Assembly: GCF_013407165.1 (NCBI RefSeq)
Contig: NZ_CP026994.1
Span: forward strand, 1,330,187 to 1,394,186
Source of the DNA: Nitrosopumilus oxyclinae
GTDB lineage: Archaea; Thermoproteota; Nitrososphaeria; Nitrososphaerales; Nitrosopumilaceae
Length of the DNA stretch: 64,000 nucleotides
Direction of reading: 5' to 3'
Below are positions 6,307 to 14,394 of the stretch, piece after piece. How positions within the stretch are numbered: the stretch's first letter is position 1; each line of letters begins with the position of its first letter. The notes below the pieces were generated by a model. That model did not search any database and had not been told where the DNA came from. It saw nothing but the letters and a program-made list of their open reading frames with translations. A program made the position numbers and the translations under genes.

Positions 6307-7727
6307 TGACAAAATCGCTAGATGAATCACTTTCATTTTTCAAAGATAAAATTATAGATTGTATAAAATCAAAAAAATCTATTTCTGTTACAACACATAT
6401 TGATTGTGATGGATTAACATCAGGAAGTATAATCACTAAAGCCCTAATCAGAGCAGGAGCTAATTGTACAGTTAGAACATCAAAGGAATTTAGTAAAAAT
6501 GTTCTAGAGTCATTCAAAACAGATTCTAGGGATTTTCATATAGTTACTGATCTTGGAGGAGGTTTTGCAAATGAATTAGACAAAACATTAGGAGATAATT
6601 GGATTGTTTTAGATCATCATCAAATTCCAGATGAAGAATTAGATAATCAAAATGTCATAAATTCTTGGAAATATGGAATTGATGGTGGAACCGATATTTG
6701 TGCTGGAGGAATGGCATATCTAGCCTCAGAAGCACTAGATGAAAGAAATTCAGATTTGTCTGCAATTGCTATCGTTTCAGCTTTGGGAGATAGACAAGAC
6801 CAAGGAGAAAGAAAATCATTTACAGGTAAAAATTTTGAAATTGCAAACATCGCCAAAGAACTAGGTTTAGTAGATATCGATTTAGACTTGCTATTAGTTG
6901 GGAGAGAAACAAGACCTCTTGCAGATTCCTTAGCATTTACATCTCAACCATTTATTGAAGGGTTAACCTGGAACAGAGAAGCATGTTTTTCACTACTAAA
7001 ATCATCAGGGGTTAATCTAAAGGAAGAAGGCAGATGGAGAGTGCCAGCAGATCTTAACGAGGAAGAAAAAAGACAAGTTATTGAATCAATTACAAAATTT
7101 GCATCTGGGAAAAATACAACAGAAATAATGTCAGAATTAATTGGATATACCTATACATTTCCAAGAGAAGACAACAGGAGTTTCTTGAGAGATGGACGAG
7201 AATTTTCAACAATGTTAAACTCTTGTGGTAGAATTAATCGTTCAGGGGTTGGAATGGCAGTATGTATGGGAGACAGAAACAAAATCCTACGAGAAGCTGA
7301 AACCATCCTAACAGACTATAGAAAAATGATAAGAGAATACATGAATATTTTATCAAATGAAAGATGGAGAATTTCAGAAAGTGAGACATGTGTAATGGTC
7401 AATGGCGAAGACATTGTTCCAGAAACAATGACAGGAACTATTTCATCATTAATTGCAGGATCACCTAAAAATTCTGGAAAAATTGTAATTTTGAGAACCA
7501 AAGGAGAAGAGAATACGATAAAGTTCTCATCAAGGAAATCTTTTGGATGTACATCAGACATCAATCTTAGTGAAATAATGAGAAATGGAGCTGAGAGATT
7601 TGATGGTATTGGAGGAGGTCATAATGCTGCTGCAGGAGCCAAAATAACTAAAGACAAATTGGATGAATTTCTCAACTATTTAGAAGTAAATGTCGTTAAC
7701 GTGCCAAGTTCAAGTAATTCTCAATAA
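6306..7727 (+). CDS. recJ: DHH-family RecJ-like phosphoesterase/exonuclease
   Basis: This is an archaeal RecJ-like protein of 473 residues, expected to be a metal-dependent single-strand exonuclease; relatives (GAN) bind the replicative GINS/CMG helicase. DHH-domain motifs are visible: THIDCDGLTSG (about 27-37), DHHQIP (about 101-106) and the C-terminal DHHA1 motif GGGHNAAAGA (about 436-445). It lies between rps15 and pcc1, a gene order conserved in many archaea, and overlaps both neighbours (1 and 38 bases), so the three are co-transcribed. Confidence 0.92.
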   Translation: MTKSLDESLSFFKDKIIDCIKSKKSISVTTHIDCDGLTSGSIITKALIRAGANCTVRTSKEFSKNVLESFKTDSRDFHIVTDLGGGFANELDKTLGDNWIVLDHHQIPDEELDNQNVINSWKYGIDGGTDICAGGMAYLASEALDERNSDLSAIAIVSALGDRQDQGERKSFTGKNFEIANIAKELGLVDIDLDLLLVGRETRPLADSLAFTSQPFIEGLTWNREACFSLLKSSGVNLKEEGRWRVPADLNEEEKRQVIESITKFASGKNTTEIMSELIGYTYTFPREDNRSFLRDGREFSTMLNSCGRINRSGVGMAVCMGDRNKILREAETILTDYRKMIREYMNILSNERWRISESETCVMVNGEDIVPETMTGTISSLIAGSPKNSGKIVILRTKGEENTIKFSSRKSFGCTSDINLSEIMRNGAERFDGIGGGHNAAAGAKITKDKLDEFLNYLEVNVVNVPSSSNSQ

Positions 7728-7932
7728 TATATCAAAAGAAAAAGCCGAAACGGTGAAGAAAGCCTTAGAACCAGACAATGTAGATTTTCCAGAAGGATTG
7801 AGTCTTTATGTTGAAAATATTGATAACAAACTAGTTTTTAATTTTGAAAGTAAGAAGAACATGAAACAGCTTACAAGTACGGTTGATGAAGTTATGGAAC
7901 ACATCCAAGTTGCTCTAAAGGTGATTGAATAG
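7690..7932 (+). CDS. pcc1: KEOPS complex subunit Pcc1
   Basis: Pcc1 is the small dimerising subunit of the KEOPS complex, which makes N6-threonylcarbamoyl-adenosine at position 37 of tRNAs reading ANN codons. The 80-residue length and the pattern of an alpha/beta sandwich with a helix of Lys/Glu/Ala (KEKAETVKKALEPDN, about 16-30) fit the family, and the position after recJ is typical. It starts 38 bases inside the end of recJ and its stop overlaps the serS start. Kae1 and Bud32 of the same complex are at 29.4-31.4 kb. Confidence 0.85.
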   Translation: MSLTCQVQVILNNISKEKAETVKKALEPDNVDFPEGLSLYVENIDNKLVFNFESKKNMKQLTSTVDEVMEHIQVALKVIE

Positions 7933-9197
7933 TGCTAGATCCTAAACTAATCAAAGAGAAACCGCAAGTAATTCGAGATATGCTCAAAGCAAGAGCGGTT
8001 GATTTTGATTTAGATGCACTAATAGAATCTGATCAAAAAAGACGTGAATTTATTATCAAAACAGATGAGTTAAGAAAAAAGAAAAATGAGATAGGTATTC
8101 AAATTGCTCAAAAGAAAAAAGCAGGAGAAGATACAACTCAGATTTTAAATGAAATGGTTCAAGTTTCAGCTGATCTTACAAAATTAGAAACAGGTCAAGA
8201 GATAGTTGAAAATAAATATTCTAAATTAGCATTAACCATTCCAAATCTCATTCATGAAACAGTTCCTATTGGAGCAGATGAGAATGCAAATAAAGAAATC
8301 AAAAAATGGGGAGAAATTCCAAGTTTCGATTTTAAAATAAATGACCATATTGATATCTCTGAAAATTTAGATTTAGTAGACCTAGAAAGAGCTGCTAAAG
8401 TAGCAGGAGCTAGGTTTTATTATTTGAAAAACGATCTTGTTAGATTAAATCAATCATTAATTCACTATGGATTAGATTTTCTGGCAAAAAAAGAATATTC
8501 ACTTGTTCAACCCCCATACATGATTAATCGAGAATCTATGGAGGGAGCTGTAATTGCGGATGATTTTGAAGAAGTAATCTACAAAGTTGAAGATGAGGAT
8601 CTATACCTGATAGGAACATCTGAACACGCTATGGCCGCAATGAGAGCAAAAGAAATTCTAGAAGGGAAAGAATTACCATTAAGATATGCAGGAGTTAGCC
8701 CATGTTTTAGAAAAGAGGCAGGAGCTCATGGAAGAGATCAGAAAGGAATTTTCAGAGTTCATCAATTTGACAAAATTGAACAATTTGTATTTTCACGACC
8801 TGAAGATTCCTGGAAAGAGCATGAAAAAATGTTAGCAGTGGCTGAAGAATTTTATCAAAACTTGGAAATTCCTCATAGAGTAATGTTACTATCATCAGGA
8901 GACATGGGAAAGGTTTCTGCAAAGACATACGACATTGAAGCTTGGATGGCAGGGCAAAACGCATACAGAGAAATTGTTTCATGTTCAAACTGTTTAGATT
9001 ATCAAGCAAGGAGATTGAAGATTAGATTTAGAGATAAGACAAATGAAGATACACAGTACTTGCATACTCTAAACAGTACTTTGATAGCTACTACCAGAGT
9101 TTTAGTATCAATAATGGAGAATTTCCAAACCAAAGATGGCCACATTAGAATCCCTAGTGTTTTACAGAGTTACATGGGAAATCAGAAAGAGATCTAG
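7932..9197 (+). CDS. serS: Seryl-tRNA synthetase
   Basis: SerRS charges tRNA-Ser in the cytoplasm. The 421 residues show the N-terminal tRNA-binding coiled coil (about 30-100, rich in Lys/Glu/Gln) and a class II core with motif 2 (CFRKEAGAHGRDQKGIFRVH, about 258-277) and a C-terminal motif 3 region (NSTLIATTRVLVSIMENFQ). This is the ordinary type, not the rare methanogen type. The GTG start overlaps the stop of pcc1 by one base, so it is translationally coupled to it. Confidence 0.96.
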   Translation: MLDPKLIKEKPQVIRDMLKARAVDFDLDALIESDQKRREFIIKTDELRKKKNEIGIQIAQKKKAGEDTTQILNEMVQVSADLTKLETGQEIVENKYSKLALTIPNLIHETVPIGADENANKEIKKWGEIPSFDFKINDHIDISENLDLVDLERAAKVAGARFYYLKNDLVRLNQSLIHYGLDFLAKKEYSLVQPPYMINRESMEGAVIADDFEEVIYKVEDEDLYLIGTSEHAMAAMRAKEILEGKELPLRYAGVSPCFRKEAGAHGRDQKGIFRVHQFDKIEQFVFSRPEDSWKEHEKMLAVAEEFYQNLEIPHRVMLLSSGDMGKVSAKTYDIEAWMAGQNAYREIVSCSNCLDYQARRLKIRFRDKTNEDTQYLHTLNSTLIATTRVLVSIMENFQTKDGHIRIPSVLQSYMGNQKEI

Positions 9198-9207
9198 TGA
9201 TATACCC

Positions 9208-9216
9208 TTATATTTT
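9208..9216 (+). promoter_or_regulatory. rps3ae TATA box
   Basis: TTATATTTT at 9208-9216 lies 22-30 nt before the TTG start at 9238, so the mRNA is probably leaderless and begins at this TTG. Confidence 0.5.
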
Positions 9217-9237
9217 GGGTTCAAAGGTCGTTAATAA

Positions 9238-9849
9238 TTGGCACGTAGAAAAGGTCGAGTAAAGGACAAGTGGCGAGAAAAACGCTGGGTTACAGTATAT
9301 GCACCAGATTCATTCAACAATGTTCCAATCGCATATGTTCCAATTACAGATGACGAAAATGCAGTAGGTAGAGTCATTGAAGTGACATTATATGATATTC
9401 TAAAAGGAGATCCTTCACAACATCAATACAAAATCTATTTCCAAATTAACAAAATTGATGGAGACAAGGCTACAACAATCTTCAAGAGATATGAGTATTC
9501 AAAAGAATTTTTGCGTAGTTTAGTAAGAAGAGGATCATCAAAAATTAATTACAGTATTGATATTAAAACAAAAGACGGATATGTCTTTAGAATCAAATTA
9601 TTGGCTCTAACACATAGAACATTAAACACATCCAGACAACATGCTCTAAGATTAATTGCACAAGAAGTAATTAACAAAACAATTCCAGAGATGACAATTG
9701 ATCAATTTGTTCAAGCAACATGCTACAGTAAAATTAATTCAGACATTATGGCAGCATTCAAGAGAGTAATTAGAGTAAGACATGTAGGTCTTGAGAAAGT
9801 AAAACTCATCAGAACTGCAGACAAAGAAACAAAATTACTAGAAGCATAA
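9238..9849 (+). CDS. rps3ae: 30S ribosomal protein S3Ae (eS1)
   Basis: This archaeal/eukaryotic small-subunit protein has no bacterial equivalent. The 203-residue protein opens with a basic tail (ARRKGRVKDKWREKRW) and contains the family core, for example NINTSRQHALRL-like LNTSRQHALRL (about 130-140) and a basic C-terminal segment (FKRVIRVRHVGLEKVK). The start codon is TTG, supported by the TATA box 22-30 nt upstream. Confidence 0.95.
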   Translation: MARRKGRVKDKWREKRWVTVYAPDSFNNVPIAYVPITDDENAVGRVIEVTLYDILKGDPSQHQYKIYFQINKIDGDKATTIFKRYEYSKEFLRSLVRRGSSKINYSIDIKTKDGYVFRIKLLALTHRTLNTSRQHALRLIAQEVINKTIPEMTIDQFVQATCYSKINSDIMAAFKRVIRVRHVGLEKVKLIRTADKETKLLEA

Positions 9850-9876
9850 CCTACAAAGTTATTCTTTTACAATATC

Positions 9877-10305
9877 ATGGTAGATAAGATTGAAATTACA
9901 ATCGACGTAATTGTTCATGCAACAGAAGATATTTCAAAAATTTTTCAATCTTTTGAAGATGTTTTGAATCTCAAAGAAGACGATTTTACAATTGAAGAAA
10001 CAGAAGGACATTATGAAAATCCAATCACCATGTTAAAGGCAAAAATTGTAAAAAAACAGGCTCAAAATTTAATGAGTAAAATGCTTGAACTATTAACAGA
10101 TGAACAAATCAATGACTTAACTGAAGAAATTGAAGAAAGAACAGAAAATTCCAAGTTCCACATGAGACTAGACAAACAGGAATTGATCAAAGGCAATCTA
10201 AAGATTAGTGAAAAAGAGACAATAAAATTAAAAATTCATACACCAATTTACAACAAAAAAGACACAATCAAAATATTTACAGAAATTTTTCATAATGTCA
10301 ACTAG
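9877..10305 (+). CDS. RNA-binding protein of the COG1325 (exosome-subunit-like) family
   Basis: The 142-residue protein matches the archaeal family annotated as RNA-binding domain of exosome subunit: an N-terminal beta-alpha-beta part (EITIDVIVHATEDISKIFQS), a central acidic helix, and a C-terminal segment with FHMRLDKQELIKG (about 94-106), the best-conserved stretch. It follows rps3ae by 27 bases and is probably co-transcribed. The biochemical role is not established; linkage to ribosomal genes suggests RNA processing. Confidence 0.75.
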   Translation: MVDKIEITIDVIVHATEDISKIFQSFEDVLNLKEDDFTIEETEGHYENPITMLKAKIVKKQAQNLMSKMLELLTDEQINDLTEEIEERTENSKFHMRLDKQELIKGNLKISEKETIKLKIHTPIYNKKDTIKIFTEIFHNVN

Positions 10306-10334
10306 ATTAAATAGGAATAAAACAAGCATACAAT

Positions 10335-10407
10335 TTGGGAATGAGGAAATATTAGCCGCTCCAGTCTGAGCGAAAGCTTTGAAGACGCCGCGACGAACCG
10401 ACCCCTT
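10335..10407 (+). ncRNA. Candidate small structured RNA, box C/D-like
   Basis: A GC-rich island stands out in an AT-rich gap. GGG (10337-10339) can pair with CCC (10402-10404). Just inside lie a C-box-like ATGAGGA (10341-10347) and a D-box-like CCGA (10398-10401); inside those are CTGA (10366-10369, D'-like) and TTGAAGA (10379-10385, C'-like). The C'-to-D spacer is 12 nt, the usual guide length in archaeal box C/D RNAs, but C-to-D' is 18 nt and two boxes deviate from consensus. A TTTT run follows at 10406. It is much too short for RNase P RNA. The target is unknown. Confidence 0.42.
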
Positions 10408-10413
10408 TTATCG

Positions 10414-10440
10414 ATCAATAATTTTGAGTTATTGATTTTA
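10414..10440. terminator. Hairpin with T-rich tail
   Basis: An 8-bp inverted repeat (ATCAATAA at 10414-10421, TTATTGAT at 10429-10436) with a 7-base loop is followed by TTTT. It can end the upstream transcript or the small RNA. The stem is AT-only and therefore weak. Confidence 0.35.
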
Positions 10441-10461
10441 CAGACTATTTGATGGTATTAT

Positions 10462-10469
10462 TTTAAATA
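10462..10469 (+). promoter_or_regulatory. TATA box of the geranylgeranyl reductase gene
   Basis: TTTAAATA at 10462-10469 lies 23-30 nt before the GTG start at 10492, consistent with a leaderless transcript. Confidence 0.5.
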
Positions 10470-10491
10470 CCGATAGACAAACCCCAATATC

Positions 10492-11949
10492 GTGGCAGAT
10501 TATGATGTTATAATTGCAGGTGGAGGTCTAGCAGGTACAATTACTGCACAAGCTGTTTCTCACTATTCAAAACAAAATTTGAAAATCTTAATTGTTGATA
10601 GAAATACAGAATTTTTACCAGGTCGAAAATCACTAGCTGGATGGGTATGTGGAGATGCATGCTCCAAAGAAGCTGTTGATTTTATGACAGAAAGAATCAA
10701 AGTTGAATGGACCAAACCAGAAATTGAACATGATGTAAAAGGAGTAATGGCATTCTCCCCAGATAAAGAAACCTCAATTCCATTTGACGGTGATGGGTTT
10801 ATGTTAAATCGCCAAAAATTACCAGAAATTCAAAATGAAAGATGTAAAAAAATGGGAATTGAATTTGAATATGAAATTAATCTCACAGGTTTAATTTACG
10901 AAGGACAACAAGCAGTTGGAATTCAAGGAGTAGATAACAAAACAAAACAACCATACAAAAAAACATCAAAAATTGTAATTGATGCAACAGGAGTCACATC
11001 AATGCTTAGAAATGGTCTTCAGAACTCTACTAAAGTAGAAAAAAGAATCGATAGACGTGATTTAGAATCAACTGGAAGATACATCATGCATTTTGAAAAG
11101 GGTCAAAAAGATCTTACTGAATTTGATCCAGATTATTGCATTATTCATTTAGATCAAGACATTGCACCTGGAGGATACGGATGGGTATTTCCAAAGGGAG
11201 AAACTAAAGTTAACATTGGTTTAGGAGTTGAAAAATCTCTACTAGATAAAAGAAACAAACGATTAGGGAAAAAAGATAATGTCGAATCCTTGATGAAAGA
11301 ATATCTTCACAGAAATACTGCAATTAAAAATGCAAAATTATCAGAAGAACCTCAAGATATTAACAATAATTCAGGAGTTTTCCAAGTTTCAGTTAGAAGA
11401 CAAAACGACTGTATGGTTTCAGGTGGATATGTGATGGTAGGAGATTCAGCATGGATGCCAAAACCAATTGATGCTGGCGGTATTGGCCCCGCTTTAATTG
11501 CAGGTACAATTCTAGGAAACAATGTAGCCCAAGCATTAGAAGCAAATGATGTTTCTGAAGCAGGTTTATGGCAATACAATTTAGATTACATCAAAGAGTA
11601 CGGATACAAAACTGCAGGTCTTGAACTCTTTAGACGATTAATTCAACAAATGTCTAATGAACAAATTAGTTATGGAATGAAACACTTTTTGGGAAAACTT
11701 GATGCTGAATCAATTAGTAAAGGTGAACATCCAGACTTTTCAGGATTAGGAAAGATTGGAATGATAATTAGAGGTGCAATGAATAAAACAGTTGCAGACG
11801 GACTCAGATATACCTCTAAAGAAAATCAATGGTTAGTTGAACATTATAATAATTATCCAAAAGATCCGTCAGGATTTAATGAATGGAATAAAACACTACA
11901 TCAAAGACTACAGGAAGCATTTACAAAAATAGAATCATTTGATTCTTAG
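10492..11949 (+). CDS. Geranylgeranyl reductase family FAD-dependent oxidoreductase
   Basis: This enzyme is expected to reduce double bonds of the geranylgeranyl chains of archaeal membrane lipids. The 485-residue protein begins with a Rossmann FAD motif (VIIAGGGLAGT, about 5-15), has the conserved Cys-containing GWVCGDACS (about 55-63) and the second FAD motif GDSAWMPKPIDAGGIGPALI (about 318-337), all typical of the FixC/GGR family. Whether the substrate is the lipid precursor or a quinone side chain cannot be told from sequence. Start is GTG with a TATA box at leaderless distance. Confidence 0.88.
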   Translation: MADYDVIIAGGGLAGTITAQAVSHYSKQNLKILIVDRNTEFLPGRKSLAGWVCGDACSKEAVDFMTERIKVEWTKPEIEHDVKGVMAFSPDKETSIPFDGDGFMLNRQKLPEIQNERCKKMGIEFEYEINLTGLIYEGQQAVGIQGVDNKTKQPYKKTSKIVIDATGVTSMLRNGLQNSTKVEKRIDRRDLESTGRYIMHFEKGQKDLTEFDPDYCIIHLDQDIAPGGYGWVFPKGETKVNIGLGVEKSLLDKRNKRLGKKDNVESLMKEYLHRNTAIKNAKLSEEPQDINNNSGVFQVSVRRQNDCMVSGGYVMVGDSAWMPKPIDAGGIGPALIAGTILGNNVAQALEANDVSEAGLWQYNLDYIKEYGYKTAGLELFRRLIQQMSNEQISYGMKHFLGKLDAESISKGEHPDFSGLGKIGMIIRGAMNKTVADGLRYTSKENQWLVEHYNNYPKDPSGFNEWNKTLHQRLQEAFTKIESFDS

Positions 11950-11989
11950 ATCTAATATTAAATATTGTAGAATTCATTGAAAACATACT

Positions 11990-12784
11990 TTGGTAGAAAC
12001 TCAATATCTTGACTGGAATAATTCAATTCAAATTCTAAACAAAGCATATGAGGCAGGTCTTTTTGTACTCATAATTGGTCCAAAAGGGACTGGAAAGACA
12101 TCTCTAGTAAGGGATTTTGCCAGAAATAAAAACATCAATTTGGATTCTATCAATTTTAGTTTAAGAACTAGAGAAAGTCATTTGGTGGGTACTAAAACAC
12201 TAACAGATGGAACAGTTAGTTTTGATGAAGGTCTGTTGATCAAATCAATGAAAAGCGGAGACATACTATACCTAGATGAAATCAATTCAGCAGAAGCAGA
12301 TGTTTTACTCAGGTTGGATGAGGCATTAGATGACAGACGTCAAATTGTCTTAAAAGAATCAACAGGTGAAGTAATCAAAGCAAAAGAAAATTGGTTTGTA
12401 GTTGCAACAATCAATCCATTAACACATAGTGGAACAAAAGAATTACCACCACAATTACTTAGTAGATTCCCAGTACGAATTAGATTAGAATATCCGCCAG
12501 AGAATATAGAATTAGAAATTATTAAAAAACATGTTTCAGGAAATCACGAATCAGAAATAATTCAGGCAGTTAAACTAGCAAATACATTAAGGCAGGCTGC
12601 AGCAGTTGAAGAGTTATTTTATTCGCCAAGCTTAAGAGAAACAATTGCTTTTGCCAAATTATTAGATAAGGGTATGGCAGCAAAAGAAGTAGCTAAAATT
12701 GTTTTTGGAAATGTCTATACACAGTGGGGCGATATAGAGTATCAAAAAGTAAGCGACATCATAACTTCAATGTTTGGAAACTAA
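11990..12784 (+). CDS. MoxR/CbbQ-type AAA+ ATPase
   Basis: This is a 264-residue AAA+ ATPase. Walker A is GPKGTGKTS (about 30-38), Walker B is ILYLDEIN (about 90-97), sensor-1 is VATINP (about 138-143) and an arginine finger lies in the LLSRFPVRI segment. MoxR/CbbQ/NorQ ATPases act with a VWA-domain partner to insert metals or remodel a target enzyme; that partner is the next gene, whose ATG directly follows this stop. The target is not evident. Start is TTG. Confidence 0.88.
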   Translation: MVETQYLDWNNSIQILNKAYEAGLFVLIIGPKGTGKTSLVRDFARNKNINLDSINFSLRTRESHLVGTKTLTDGTVSFDEGLLIKSMKSGDILYLDEINSAEADVLLRLDEALDDRRQIVLKESTGEVIKAKENWFVVATINPLTHSGTKELPPQLLSRFPVRIRLEYPPENIELEIIKKHVSGNHESEIIQAVKLANTLRQAAAVEELFYSPSLRETIAFAKLLDKGMAAKEVAKIVFGNVYTQWGDIEYQKVSDIITSMFGN

Positions 12785-14347
12785 ATGCAAGCAATTCAAT
12801 TACAAAATGATTCTTTAGTTGAAATAGCAACTTTTCTTGTTAGAAGATGGTCTGAAAATGAAAACATAATTGTAGAAATTTCAGATAAAACAGAAACAAA
12901 AACACGTCTAAATGAAAACAAAGTAATCTTAACTCCAATGGAAAAACGAATCGGGAATGATTTTCAAAAATATCGTCAATTTAGAACATCATTATGGTAT
13001 GAGGCCATGAGAATAAAATACTGTAAAAAAATCCTCAGTGATGATCATGCATTTGGATTTATTCTCAATGCAATGGAATCTCAAAGGATTGAAAAACTGG
13101 GAAGAAAGATTTGGAGGGGTATGGATGAAGAGATCATTTTCAATTATACGTATATGCTTGTAGCAAGACCACAATTACACACAGTATATGGGAAAGCAAG
13201 GATTGTAGAGGCATTTTATCAATATTTTATGTTTGGAGCATTGAAAGGTGAAATTCAACCAAGTGACTTTGAAAAAATAAAAAAAGCAGTAGTTTTTGCC
13301 AAATCAATTGTTAATCAAGCAATTGAAAAAAAACAAAATACCGATTGGATTGAAAAAAATATCACTGAAATAATAAAAATATTAGATATTGATTCTCTTC
13401 TAACAATTCCAATTTCTCTGCCTTTTATGAAAGCTGGAATGGCATTATCAGAAGAAGAATTACTTAAAGTACTCAAAATAATTTCTAAAAATAAAGAAGG
13501 TGATTTGGGTACAATTGATCCAAAATCAGTAATTAAAGGAGAGGATGTTTATGATGAATACAAAGTACTATTAGATGAAAATAAAAAAACAGAAAATAAA
13601 GGATTGGCAACTGAAACAATAGGAATTCAAATTCCATCAATAAGAAATGTAGACGAAACAACAATCTATGATATGAGTTTGATTAATGGATTAAAAACAA
13701 AATTCAAAGAATGGAAAACTGGTTGGAAAGAACAACATCTTAGTTCAGGAGATGAATTTGATGAGGAAAATTACATTGAAGGTAATGAGCCATTTTTTAC
13801 AGATATTAAAAAATCAATTAAAACAAAAATTGTCATTCTATTAGATCATTCATCCAGTATTGCATCAGATTCAATTGAATATAAAAAAGCAACTTTAGCA
13901 TTATGTGAAGTATTATCTTTTCTCAAAGTGAAATTTGCAGTTTATGCATTTAGCACTGAAAATAGATCAATGGTTTGTTGGTCAATTAAACCAGAAAATG
14001 TAAAATGGAATAGTATCACTGCAAAAAGACTAACACAAATTGTTGCTAACGGTTCAACACCATTAGCTGAAGTTTATGATAAAATGTTTCCAATTTTACA
14101 ATCAAAGAGACCAGATATTTTTTTGACATTAACTGATGGAGAACCTGCAGATCCTGATGCAGTAAGAAATATGAGTAAATCTTTCAAAAATTTAGGAATT
14201 AGCATGGTGGCTTTAGGATTAGGCCCAAATACAGTTAGAGCCATTACTATAGCAAATAATCTCAAACATTTAGGATATGAAAAAACTATGGCGGTTAGTA
14301 GACTAAAAGATATTCCAAACAAAGTTATTGGTATTTTAGATGTATGA
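12785..14347 (+). CDS. VWA-domain protein, partner of the MoxR-type ATPase (NorD/CoxE-like)
   Basis: The 520-residue protein has an N-terminal helical region and a C-terminal von Willebrand A domain starting about residue 347, with the metal-dependent adhesion motif DHSSS (about 355-359), a Thr in GSTPLAE and the Asp in TDGEPADP. This two-part layout matches NorD, CbbO and CoxE, which work with the upstream-type ATPase. It starts on the base after the MoxR stop, so the pair is one unit. No membrane segment is seen. The client enzyme is unknown. Confidence 0.85.
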   Translation: MQAIQLQNDSLVEIATFLVRRWSENENIIVEISDKTETKTRLNENKVILTPMEKRIGNDFQKYRQFRTSLWYEAMRIKYCKKILSDDHAFGFILNAMESQRIEKLGRKIWRGMDEEIIFNYTYMLVARPQLHTVYGKARIVEAFYQYFMFGALKGEIQPSDFEKIKKAVVFAKSIVNQAIEKKQNTDWIEKNITEIIKILDIDSLLTIPISLPFMKAGMALSEEELLKVLKIISKNKEGDLGTIDPKSVIKGEDVYDEYKVLLDENKKTENKGLATETIGIQIPSIRNVDETTIYDMSLINGLKTKFKEWKTGWKEQHLSSGDEFDEENYIEGNEPFFTDIKKSIKTKIVILLDHSSSIASDSIEYKKATLALCEVLSFLKVKFAVYAFSTENRSMVCWSIKPENVKWNSITAKRLTQIVANGSTPLAEVYDKMFPILQSKRPDIFLTLTDGEPADPDAVRNMSKSFKNLGISMVALGLGPNTVRAITIANNLKHLGYEKTMAVSRLKDIPNKVIGILDV

Positions 14348-14394
14348 GGTAAAATCAAAAATGAATCAATCCCAAATAATATCAGATATTTTAT

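Noticed and set aside
10335-10407. RNase P RNA or SRP RNA in the GC-rich gap
   Set aside because: The gap is only 186 bases and the structured part about 70 bases; the conserved regions of those RNAs are not present.
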